From: Candidatus Altarchaeota archaeon
Lineage (GTDB): Archaea > Altiarchaeota > Altiarchaeia > IMC4 > QMZM01
Assembly (NCBI GenBank): GCA_016931955.1
Contig: JAFGDV010000032.1
Location: 1-19,829, forward strand
Length of the DNA: 19,829 nt
Reading direction: 5' to 3'
Each line of letters starts with the position of its first letter. Position 1 is the first letter of the stretch. The position numbers and the translations under genes were made by a program. Shown here one piece after another: positions 13,922-19,829 of this stretch. The notes under the pieces are model-generated. The model was not told where the DNA came from, made no database searches, and worked only from the letters and a program-made list of their open reading frames with translations.

Positions 13922-15184
13922 ATGAATCCCATACACATAACACTCGTTTACCTGCTATGGATCATCATAACGTTCTTTTTCATGGTGATCTTCCTCACAC
14001 TGTTAAAGAACAGGAAAAGCATATACGAGGAGCCCAAGCCCTCAAATGAACAGCCTACTGTGAGCGTGGTCGTCCCAGCATACAATGAAGAGGGAACGAT
14101 CAGGGAGGCGATCGAATCCCTGACAGCAGTAGACTACCCAAAGGACCTGTATGAGATCATCGTCGTGAACGACGGCTCAACCGACAGGACGGCTGAAATA
14201 GTAAGCGAATACGAAAAAAAACACAACATAGTCTTCATAAACAACAAAGAAAATAGTGGAAAGGCAAGGGCGCTGAACATGGGCATAGGAAAAGCCAAAG
14301 GCGAACTGGTTGCTTGCCTGGATGCTGACACAACAATAAAGCCCGACACGATAAGGAAGGCAATAAAGCACTTTAACGGCGACCGAATCGGGGCAGTGAT
14401 CATTCGAGTGAGCGTCAAGGAGCCGAAAAACTGGCTTGAGAAGATAATAGCCGTAGAATACAACATGGGTTTAGGCTTCTATCTGAAGATATACTCGTTC
14501 CTAAACTGCCTCTATCTGACGCCTGGACAATGCAGCGTGTACAGGAGAAACATGCTGCTAGAGATCGGGGGATTCGACGAGAAAAGCATCGTAGAAGACA
14601 TGGAAATAGCCTACAGGATACAGAAAGCCCACTACAAGATCAAATGCTGCCTGTCCGCGGAAGCCCACACAAAGGTCCCAGACAATGTAAGATCCCTCTA
14701 CCATCAGAGGAAGAGGTGGTATTCTGGCTCCATAATGACGATCATACAACACAGGGACGTGTTCTTCGACCGCGACCTGGGTAATTTCGGGTTATTTTAT
14801 GTGCCAGTAAACTACGCCGGCATAATCATAGGCTTGCTGTTGTTCCTGTCAACGATCCATCTAATGGCCTCACTGATACTGCAAAACATCACCTGCCTAT
14901 CCTTGGTAGACTACGACATCTATGGCGTAGTTCAAGGATCCATCGAGAACCTTCGTATCGATCCACTATCGATAAACATCTTCTATATCTTATGCTCGAC
15001 TCCATTCATAATGAACTCCCTCATGAACTACGCGGGTTTTAAGGTTCTCGGGAAAAGGGTAAGGGAAAACCTGTTCGGGTTCGTTTGCTTCCTGTTCTTC
15101 TTCCTACCCTACCACATATTCTGGCTTATGTGCTTCTACTTCGTCATCTTCAAGAAGGAGGTAAAATGGAGAGAGTCGATGTGA
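13922..15184 (+). CDS. Processive GT2 glycosyltransferase A, membrane-bound
   Basis: The 420-aa protein transfers sugars from nucleotide-sugar donors, probably in a processive manner like hyaluronan, cellulose or poly-GlcNAc synthases. A TM helix (about 9-28) precedes the GT-A domain. Motifs are VVPAYNEE (50-57), NDGSTD (83-88), SGKARALN (112-119), CLDAD (132-136, metal-binding), TPGQCSVYRR (200-209), VEDMEIAYR (224-232, with the ED base) and QRKRW (262-266). Two or more C-terminal membrane segments follow. The start at 13922 gives the expected N-terminal TM. The last 19 bases overlap the start of the thioredoxin-like gene, which has a strong ribosome-binding site inside this gene. The acceptor (lipid or polysaccharide) cannot be read from sequence. 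It is closer to GT2-C at 17766 than to GT2-B. Confidence 0.93.
   Translation: MNPIHITLVYLLWIIITFFFMVIFLTLLKNRKSIYEEPKPSNEQPTVSVVVPAYNEEGTIREAIESLTAVDYPKDLYEIIVVNDGSTDRTAEIVSEYEKKHNIVFINNKENSGKARALNMGIGKAKGELVACLDADTTIKPDTIRKAIKHFNGDRIGAVIIRVSVKEPKNWLEKIIAVEYNMGLGFYLKIYSFLNCLYLTPGQCSVYRRNMLLEIGGFDEKSIVEDMEIAYRIQKAHYKIKCCLSAEAHTKVPDNVRSLYHQRKRWYSGSIMTIIQHRDVFFDRDLGNFGLFYVPVNYAGIIIGLLLFLSTIHLMASLILQNITCLSLVDYDIYGVVQGSIENLRIDPLSINIFYILCSTPFIMNSLMNYAGFKVLGKRVRENLFGFVCFLFFFLPYHIFWLMCFYFVIFKKEVKWRESM
15155..15162 (+). promoter_or_regulatory. Strong Shine-Dalgarno sequence of the thioredoxin-like gene
   Basis: AAGGAGGT lies three bases before the ATG at 15166, within the 3' end of the first GT2 gene. 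It fixes 15166 as the start and indicates independent or coupled initiation inside the GT2 gene. Most other starts in the window lack such a site. Confidence 0.7.
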
Positions 15185-15852
15185 AAACAATGCTGCTGGC
15201 AGCGCTATTCACCGTAATCCTGTTCCTGGGAGTCTACGGCCTAAGCACATTCATAGGGGAGAGAAGAGAACAAGTAGTGACTGAGAAGATGAACGAGATC
15301 ATCGAAGACTTTGAGGAAATAGAGACAACGGTTCGCCTGATAGAATTACTGAGCGAAAAAAACAACACATGCAATATCCTGACGCAGGAGCTGGAATACC
15401 TGGAATCAAAGCTATGGAAATTAGACGGCAGGATAACAGAATACAGGGAGATAACAAAGGACTTCGCAAGCGACGAATTCTATATAAGAGAAAAAAAGAG
15501 GTTGAATAGGAGGGAGATAATATACATGGCGATGCTCGAAAAAGTGAAGAAGATGTGCGACTACGAGCAGATGCTGATACTCTACTTCTACGGGGAATGC
15601 GAGAAAAACAGGGAATGCGATGAACAAGGCTTCGTCTTAAGTTACATAAACCAGAGGGCGGACCCGGAGATAGCAATACTGAGCTTTGATGCAGACCGCA
15701 ATGTCCAGTCGGTTAACTCCCTCATCAGTCTATACAACATAACCGAGTACCCCTGCGTTGTCGTGGACGAGCACACACACTGCGGCCTACACGACAAAGG
15801 GGATATGGAGGAAATACTATGCATGTACAGTAATCTGTCAATATGCACATAA
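15166..15852 (+). CDS. Membrane-anchored thioredoxin-fold protein A with degenerate active site
   Basis: The 228-aa protein has one TM helix (about residues 8-29), a helical or coiled-coil middle (30-130), and a C-terminal thioredoxin-like domain (about 136-205). That domain runs MLILYFYGECEKNRECDEQ, then a helix, an ILSFDAD strand, and YNITEYPCVVVDE with the conserved cis-Pro equivalent (Pro196). The usual CxxC position is replaced by Cys145 and Cys151 (CX5C), so classical disulfide exchange is doubtful. Cys197 follows Pro196, and six further scattered or tail cysteines, counting Cys69, Cys131, Cys206, Cys219 and Cys227, may form structural disulfides. The start comes from the AAGGAGGT site. 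The gene overlaps GT2-A by 19 bases and GT2-B starts after its stop. It is paralogous to the minus-strand protein at 17122. Confidence 0.85.
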   Translation: MERVDVKTMLLAALFTVILFLGVYGLSTFIGERREQVVTEKMNEIIEDFEEIETTVRLIELLSEKNNTCNILTQELEYLESKLWKLDGRITEYREITKDFASDEFYIREKKRLNRREIIYMAMLEKVKKMCDYEQMLILYFYGECEKNRECDEQGFVLSYINQRADPEIAILSFDADRNVQSVNSLISLYNITEYPCVVVDEHTHCGLHDKGDMEEILCMYSNLSICT

Positions 15853-15853
15853 A

Positions 15854-17125
15854 ATGATAGAAACAATCCTGTTCGTGTTTTTCATGGTAATGTCGGTATT
15901 GTATGCATCTTGGATAGTGCTGCTCCTCCTCCCTAGAAAAGAGACTGAGACCACATATACACCAAGCATGTCCGTGATCATCCCAGCGCACAACGAAGGA
16001 GGAAACATAGAAAGCACAATACGCTCCGTTCTGGAAGCAGAATACCCGAATGAGAGGGAAATCATTGTAGTAAATGACGGCTCAACCGACAACACAGATA
16101 ATATTGTGAGAAAAACCTCTGAGATAGATGAGAGGGTAAGGCTCTATACAGTAGAGCACGGCGGAAAAGCGAACGCAATAAATCAGGGAGTGAAGAAGTC
16201 GAAGAACGAATTGGTGGTTGTCTTAGACGCTGACTCACGGCTGGGAGAGGGTGCTCTGACAGAGATAAGCAGGCTGTTTTCTGACAAAGGCGTTGGCGCC
16301 GTCTCTGGAATAATAAGGGCCGCCGAAAACAACAATCCATTGACGTGGTTCCAGGACTTCGAATACGCGCTGTCTTCCGCTTGGAGATACATATGCAACA
16401 AGGTCGGAGGAACATACATACTCCCGGGCTTTGCGGCATTCAGGAGAGACGCCCTATTGAAGATCGGGGGCTTCAGTAGAGACACGTTATCAGAGGACTT
16501 CGAAATCGGTTTAAGGCTGAAGAAGGCAGGTTACAGTCTGTTGATGTCGAAGGCTGTGATGTACACGAAAGTCCCGCAGACCATAAAGGCGCTAGGAAGG
16601 CAGAGGATTAGATGGGGGTGTGGGACAGTACAGGTCATGAAGAAGCACTTCGACATACCGTTCAATGTAAAATACGGCGCAGTCGGCGTATATGGAATAC
16701 CTACGCAGATCTACTGGTTCATCCACGGACTGATATGCATCCCAATAACCCTGTACCAGATATTCGAAGGCTACCTAAGGTATTTCATAGCATACGACAA
16801 CTTCATATCCATGGATGTAGCAAGATACTTCTTCGGATGGTTCTCCGCGTATGGGATGGTAGAATACACCTATAGAACAATAACTGGGGAATACATAATG
16901 AGCATACTGTTCTTCCTGATCGTAGGATCCTTCTGCTTAAACATGATCTACATCATAGCCGCCATTATGAAGATGGCAGAATTCAGGCTAAGATACCTGT
17001 TCGTGGTATTCTTCTTCTTCCCATACTCACTGTTCATCCTTTCACTGTACGTCTTCCCCGCACTACAGGAGCTCTGCTCCAAGAGAGAAAACGTAAACAT
17101 ATGGGAGAAGACCATAGACGGTTAG
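15854..17125 (+). CDS. Processive GT2 glycosyltransferase B, membrane-bound
   Basis: The start at 15854 (MIETILFVFFMVM) supplies the expected N-terminal TM and follows the thioredoxin-like stop by one base. An extension to 15758 lies in another gene's frame and is rejected. The 423-aa protein has NDGSTD (74-79), GGKANAIN (103-110), VLDAD (123-127), LPGFAAFRR (190-198), LSEDFEIGLR (212-221) and QRIRW (250-254), the full processive GT2 set. A long C-terminal region with four or so hydrophobic helices follows. Compared with GT2-A and GT2-C it has G-F-A-A at the LPG loop instead of TPG..S.YR, and is the most divergent of the three, so it may act on another acceptor or sugar. Its stop overlaps the convergent thioredoxin-like stop by four bases. 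Confidence 0.93.
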   Translation: MIETILFVFFMVMSVLYASWIVLLLLPRKETETTYTPSMSVIIPAHNEGGNIESTIRSVLEAEYPNEREIIVVNDGSTDNTDNIVRKTSEIDERVRLYTVEHGGKANAINQGVKKSKNELVVVLDADSRLGEGALTEISRLFSDKGVGAVSGIIRAAENNNPLTWFQDFEYALSSAWRYICNKVGGTYILPGFAAFRRDALLKIGGFSRDTLSEDFEIGLRLKKAGYSLLMSKAVMYTKVPQTIKALGRQRIRWGCGTVQVMKKHFDIPFNVKYGAVGVYGIPTQIYWFIHGLICIPITLYQIFEGYLRYFIAYDNFISMDVARYFFGWFSAYGMVEYTYRTITGEYIMSILFFLIVGSFCLNMIYIIAAIMKMAEFRLRYLFVVFFFFPYSLFILSLYVFPALQELCSKRENVNIWEKTIDG

Positions 17126-17772
17126 CATCGAACATATTCCCCCAAGTCTGTCTTGCTCTGCAGGCCCTCCAGTTTCACTCTCTCATCGATGAGTATCGTT
17201 GGGGTAACGGTTATGTTATACTGTTTCTTGATTATGTCGATTGTCGCAATATCCAGGTCAATAGGAAGTGGAATAAGCATCATACCGCGCCCGCACTTTT
17301 CCTTCAAATCCATGAGAACCGCACTATGCACGTTTTCCTCCATCGACGTATTATAGTGAGAATAAAAGTACACAACGTTGGAGTAGCTGGCATTACAGTT
17401 CCTCTTCAATTCGATGCAGTTAAACCAAAACTGCAGCTTCAACAGAACATAGCGCCTCTTGTCAATGATAAGGGAGGGCGCGAGCTTGTTTACCTTCTCA
17501 TATTCGTCGATGCGCAAGCCTTCAGCGTACACCTTCTCCGAGAACCTCAGATTTTCTTGAATGGCCGGCTCACAGAAGTTAGAAGAATTCCTGAATATCT
17601 GATAGTAGAGGCTCTGCATCCTCGCATCGTTGGAGCTTATCTCCATCCCCTTATATTCCTCCCTGACCTCTTCCACACGAGAGTTATCAATCCACATACC
17701 GATAAAAACACCAATCACGAATATGATCAACGTCAAGACAAAAGCCTTCCAGAAAACATCCTGAGCTACCAT
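17122..17772 (-). CDS. Membrane-anchored thioredoxin-fold protein B, no active-site cysteines
   Basis: This 216-aa protein shares the plan of the protein at 15166. A TM helix (about 9-27) is followed by a charged helical section with a Trp-Ile-Asp-Asn-Ser stretch, then a C-terminal thioredoxin-like domain. That domain runs VVYFYSHYNTSMEENVHSAV (133-152) with no cysteine at the active-site position, followed by LIPLPIDLDIATIDI, and YNITVTPTILIDE (185-197) with Pro191 as the cis-Pro equivalent. Both paralogues share YFY, then YNIT..P...DE. It cannot do CxxC redox chemistry, so a scaffold or protein-contact role is more likely. Its start overlaps the end of GT2-C by 7 bases. The opposite strand carries a long but unsupported open frame. 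Confidence 0.83.
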   Translation of the reverse strand: MVAQDVFWKAFVLTLIIFVIGVFIGMWIDNSRVEEVREEYKGMEISSNDARMQSLYYQIFRNSSNFCEPAIQENLRFSEKVYAEGLRIDEYEKVNKLAPSLIIDKRRYVLLKLQFWFNCIELKRNCNASYSNVVYFYSHYNTSMEENVHSAVLMDLKEKCGRGMMLIPLPIDLDIATIDIIKKQYNITVTPTILIDERVKLEGLQSKTDLGEYVRC

Positions 17773-18983
17773 TTTTGTTTCCTATATACCAAAAGCCTCC
17801 AAAACGAATGGATTAATAATATAGGGAATAAGAAGAGATAGATTGATAAATAGATGAGCATCTCAAAGAAGTTGCTTAGACTGCGTATAGGCTTATCCAT
17901 CGCCTTCAAGCCCACGAAAAGATAAATCAAAGAAGTGAAGAATATGGTCAACCCAAAGACTGTGAACACGTTAGGCAACAGATTCAAAGAAAAATAGTTC
18001 ATTGGATTCACGCCAGCGATCTTGGCATAATACCAGAACTCCATAAAAGAGGAAAACCTCAGTATGAGAAGGTAGAGAAACAAGGCCAAGCCGACTAGGC
18101 TTAAGATTATTGAAACAGAAAAATACGGCACAATAAACAAACCAAAGACACCATATCGCTTACTTAAGAAGGCGTTCTTGTATGCGCTGGCTGTCTGTAT
18201 GCCGCCGATATCCCACCTCAGCCGCTGACGCCACCAGCTCCTGAAAGAGGACGGCGCCGTGGTGTAAACCTTCGCCGGAAGAGCCATCCGAATCCTATAA
18301 TGTGCTTTCTGCAGCCTCCAGGCAATCTCGATGTCCTCGGTCAGAACATTCTCATCAAAGCCACCTAATTTCTCCAAGACGCTCTTCCGGTATAAACTCA
18401 AAGGTCCAGGAGTAACGTAGACACTATTCAAGTAGTCTAAAAGCTTCCTATTCCATGCGATAAGCAGATACTCCATCTCCTGCAGCTTCTGCAGGAAGTT
18501 CCTCGCATCCCTAACAAGGATCGAAGAAGTCACCGCAGCCACCTTAGTATCACTAAAAAAGGTAATCATCTTCAGCAGAGCATCCTCGGCAGGATAAGAG
18601 TCAGCGTCAACGCAGCCAACGACCTCGCCCATCGCCTCAGAAATACCGCGATTAAGTGCGGCCGCCTTCCCCGCGTTATCCTGCCTGATAACCCTAACAC
18701 CCAACTCCTCAGCCCTCTCCGCCGTCTTATCAGTTGAGCCATCATCAACTACTATAACCTCAACACCCACAGGATAAGAGAGATTCTTAACCGCCTTAAT
18801 CGTTTCCCCTATATGTATCTCCTCATTGTATGCTGGAACAATCAAACTCAAGGAAGGAAACACCTCAGGCGAAGCCCCAGCAGACATCCTACCCCAGTTC
18901 TCCACGAAGAGGATCATAAAAAACACTATCAAGTAAAGAGAAATGAATGCAAAACCAAGGAACAAATAATCTATGAGGTACAT
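17766..18983 (-). CDS. Processive GT2 glycosyltransferase C, membrane-bound
   Basis: The 405-aa protein starts at MYLIDYLFLGFAF with a TM helix (about 8-27). Visible motifs are IVPAYNEE (48-55), DDGSTDKT (80-87), AGKAAALNRG (104-113), VDADS (125-129), TPGPLSLYRK (191-200), LTEDIEIAWR (214-223) and QRLRW (253-257). The TPG..S.YR... GGFDEN...EDIEIA.R.QKAHYRI stretch closely tracks GT2-A, so the two are recent-looking paralogues. C-terminal hydrophobic helices lie at about 270-297, 335-355 and 372-395. The thioredoxin-like partner starts inside its last 7 bases. The gene is divergent from the polyprenol kinase. Acceptor and sugar are unknown. Confidence 0.93.
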   Translation of the reverse strand: MYLIDYLFLGFAFISLYLIVFFMILFVENWGRMSAGASPEVFPSLSLIVPAYNEEIHIGETIKAVKNLSYPVGVEVIVVDDGSTDKTAERAEELGVRVIRQDNAGKAAALNRGISEAMGEVVGCVDADSYPAEDALLKMITFFSDTKVAAVTSSILVRDARNFLQKLQEMEYLLIAWNRKLLDYLNSVYVTPGPLSLYRKSVLEKLGGFDENVLTEDIEIAWRLQKAHYRIRMALPAKVYTTAPSSFRSWWRQRLRWDIGGIQTASAYKNAFLSKRYGVFGLFIVPYFSVSIILSLVGLALFLYLLILRFSSFMEFWYYAKIAGVNPMNYFSLNLLPNVFTVFGLTIFFTSLIYLFVGLKAMDKPIRSLSNFFEMLIYLSIYLFLFPILLIHSFWRLLVYRKQKW

Positions 18984-19040
18984 TCTTTAGGATATATCCA
19001 CGAAATACATACTATTACTAAATACCAAGGCTGGATTAAA
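18984..19040. promoter_or_regulatory. Divergent promoter region, GT2-C and polyprenol kinase
   Basis: GGATATATCC (18991-19000) is a palindromic TATA-like box. It is about 41-50 bases before the kinase start at 19041, allowing a short leader, but too near the GT2-C start (18983) to serve it. The minus strand has TATTTAGTA-like sequence at about 19014-19024, roughly 30-40 bases from 18983, as a candidate for GT2-C. Confidence 0.35.
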
Positions 19041-19643
19041 ATGCTCAAAGACCGGATCTTCGTCTTGGAGACAAAAAGACAGGCAGTGCATCTGTTTTTA
19101 GGACTCACCATCAGCGTAGCAGTATATCACCTAATGCCAATCGTAGGATACTACATCCTAGTCCCCCTCATGGTGGCGTTAATAGTGCTACTGCAGATGC
19201 AAAAACGATGCCCCAATCTACGGATAGCCAACCACCTAGTATGCCACTTCGAAAGAGACAACGACGCAATAAACTGCCCATTCAAGGGCTCAATCTTCTA
19301 CGGCTTCGGCATAATACCCCCAATCCTATTCCTGCCGCTAAACTACGCATGCGCAGTAATCGCAGTACTCAGCGTAGGAGACTCCACCTCCACCTGGATT
19401 GGAAAATTCTTCGGCAGAATAAGGATAGGACACAAAAGCCTTGAAGGAACCCTAACATTCTTCATATTCAGCAGCCTCGCCGTGTTATTATACGTACAAG
19501 ACTACCAAATAGCGCTAATCTTCGGCCTAGTCGGAGCAATACTAGAACTATTCACGCTCATAGACGACAACCTATTCATCCCCTTAGGATTAACAATACT
19601 ATACCACCTACTGAATATAATTACGCCAAATCTAATAGTTTAA
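19041..19643 (+). CDS. Dolichol/polyprenol or diacylglycerol/archaeol kinase-like membrane protein
   Basis: The 200-aa multi-spanning protein starts at MLKDRIFVLETKRQA. Family marks are CHFERDND (68-75), FKGSIFYGFGIIPP (81-94), LSVGDSTSTWIGKFFG (110-125) and HKSLEGTLTF (131-140). The D-S-T-S and KSLEGT signatures are those of CTP-dependent lipid kinases of the dolichol kinase/SEC59, phytol kinase and CTP:phosphatidate superfamily. Hydrophobic helices cover most of the rest. The substrate could be dolichol, another isoprenoid alcohol, or a diacylglycerol or archaeol-type lipid. Motifs do not separate these. It lies beside three GT2 enzymes, so supply of lipid phosphate for surface glycan synthesis is a reasonable inference. 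The farther 5' in-frame ATG (18813) lies inside GT2-C and is rejected. Confidence 0.85.
   Translation: MLKDRIFVLETKRQAVHLFLGLTISVAVYHLMPIVGYYILVPLMVALIVLLQMQKRCPNLRIANHLVCHFERDNDAINCPFKGSIFYGFGIIPPILFLPLNYACAVIAVLSVGDSTSTWIGKFFGRIRIGHKSLEGTLTFFIFSSLAVLLYVQDYQIALIFGLVGAILELFTLIDDNLFIPLGLTILYHLLNIITPNLIV
19613..19623 (+). promoter_or_regulatory. TATA-like box for the tRNA gene
   Basis: GAATATAATTA sits 38-48 bases before the tRNA 5' end, inside the 3' end of the kinase gene. It would place the transcription start some 20 bases before the mature tRNA. This is an inference from spacing only. Confidence 0.35.
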
Positions 19644-19662
19644 CCAACCTTCTAGAGGTTGG
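19644..19662 (+). other. Hairpin spanning the kinase-tRNA junction and tRNA first two bases
   Basis: CCAACCT (19644-19650) pairs exactly with AGGTTGG (19656-19662) with a five-base TCTAG loop. The last two bases of the stem are G1 and G2 of the tRNA. It could form in the precursor and compete with the acceptor stem, or be a terminator-like element for the kinase gene. Confidence 0.4.
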
Positions 19663-19758
19663 GCCCGTAGCCTAGCCTGGATAGGGCACCGGACTTCTAA
19701 TCCCAACAAACAAAGAGAAGAAATCCGGTGGTCGCGGGTTCAAATCCCGCCGGGTCCG
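19661..19758 (+). tRNA. tRNA-Arg (anticodon UCU) with a 23-base intron
   Basis: The acceptor stem GGGCCCG pairs with CGGGTCC (one G-U), with G73 as discriminator. The D stem is GCCT/GGGC, the anticodon stem CCGGA/TCCGG, and the T stem GCGGG/CCCGC around TTCAAAT. The anticodon loop, CTTCTAA once spliced, has T33 then TCT at 34-36, reading Arg codons AGA (and AGG by wobble). The intron is 19700-19722, between bases 37 (19699) and 38 (19723), the canonical archaeal position. CTTC (19694-19697) pairs with GAAG in the intron (19717-19720), giving a four-base central helix with three-base bulges TAA and AAA and a very weak inner helix: a bulge-helix-bulge/loop substrate for the splicing endonuclease. 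No CCA is encoded; the next bases are CT. Confidence 0.93.
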
Positions 19759-19761
19759 CTC

Positions 19762-19784
19762 ATAGCCCTTTCAAAAAGGGCTAT
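19762..19784 (+). repeat. Perfect 10-bp inverted repeat 3' of the tRNA
   Basis: ATAGCCCTTT (19762-19771) and AAAGGGCTAT (19775-19784) pair fully around a CAA loop. It begins three bases after the tRNA. It is not directly followed by a T run. It could be a 3' trailer processing structure, a transcription attenuation site or a small structured RNA. Confidence 0.55.
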
Positions 19785-19794
19785 CATCCCAAAG

Positions 19795-19824
19795 GAATTC
19801 CCTGCGGGAATTCTTCTTTCTTTT
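19795..19824 (+). terminator. 8-bp hairpin followed by T-rich tail
   Basis: GAATTCCC (19795-19802) pairs with GGGAATTC (19806-19813) around a TGC loop. The strand then continues T-rich (TTCTTCTTTCTTTT, to 19824). The combination looks like a terminator for the tRNA transcript, though archaeal termination usually needs only the T run. Confidence 0.5.
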
Positions 19825-19829
19825 CCGCC

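Noticed and set aside
13864-13938. Longer SRP54 start (25 extra hydrophobic residues)
   Set aside because: SRP54 N domains begin with a sequence like MVFDKLKDGL. The extension crosses the divergent promoter and the GT2 start.
15758-15853. Longer GT2-B start inside the thioredoxin-like gene
   Set aside because: The 32 added residues have no membrane or GT2 features. The ATG at 15854 follows the upstream stop by one base.
17101-17841. Long plus-strand reading frame antisense to the thioredoxin-like protein B (246 codons)
   Set aside because: The minus-strand protein has a TM anchor, matches its paralogue at 15166 and is overlap-coupled to GT2-C. The plus frame has no recognisable domain and would overlap the end of GT2-B.
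1-19829. CRISPR arrays, insertion sequences, prophage genes, riboswitches and replication origins
   Set aside because: No regularly spaced repeats, transposase, integrase, phage structural genes or recognisable riboswitch structure were seen on either strand.

Overview
The window is archaeal chromosomal DNA. The evidence is an SRP54 protein, a DRG-type GTPase, a THEP1-type NTPase, an archaeal SpoIIM/DUF95 protein, an NFACT-R protein and a TraB/PrgY protein. A tRNA-Arg gene carries an intron at the canonical 37/38 position with a bulge-helix-bulge-like splice site. TATA-like boxes sit about 25-30 bases before start codons, as expected for leaderless archaeal transcripts. Genes are tightly packed, with 1-30 base gaps and many short overlaps. 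I cannot fix the phylum from sequence alone. The membrane-anchored thioredoxin-like proteins look like a type I associate with DPANN-related or Altiarchaeota-like lineages, but that is only an impression.

Layout. At 1-243 on the minus strand are a small winged-helix ORF and the start of a membrane or secreted protein that runs off the left edge. A divergent promoter separates them from a SpoIIM-family protein. At 1257-2887 are a TM2-like membrane protein, an NFACT-R protein lacking the usual N-terminal half, and a coupled coiled-coil protein. At 2960-4293 (minus) are a DUF5752-like protein and a membrane metalloprotease with HEVSH. At 4336-6337 are a DRG GTPase and a membrane protein one base downstream. 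A THEP1 NTPase (minus, 6341-6865) is divergent from TraB-aroE-vapBC (6882-9608). At 9632-11382 (minus) is an overlapping aroD-larB-larC2 run, divergent from minD-DUF192 (11432-12579), whose end overlaps convergent srp54 (12547-13863).

The right third (13922-19643) is a surface-glycan cluster. It has three processive GT2 glycosyltransferases, two membrane-anchored thioredoxin-fold proteins each translationally coupled to a GT2, and a dolichol/polyprenol-kinase-like enzyme. The two GT2-thioredoxin pairs are paralogous and point toward each other around a third, more divergent GT2. The tRNA-Arg(UCU) gene follows, then two strong hairpins at the right edge.

How the genes work together: aroD and aroE encode consecutive shikimate-pathway steps but lie in different transcription units. 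larB and larC2 belong to nickel-pincer cofactor synthesis, although larC1 and larE are not here. The polyprenol kinase could supply lipid-phosphate carriers or lipids to the membrane on which the GT2 enzymes work (inference). The GT2-thioredoxin modules are the best candidate for an undescribed system.
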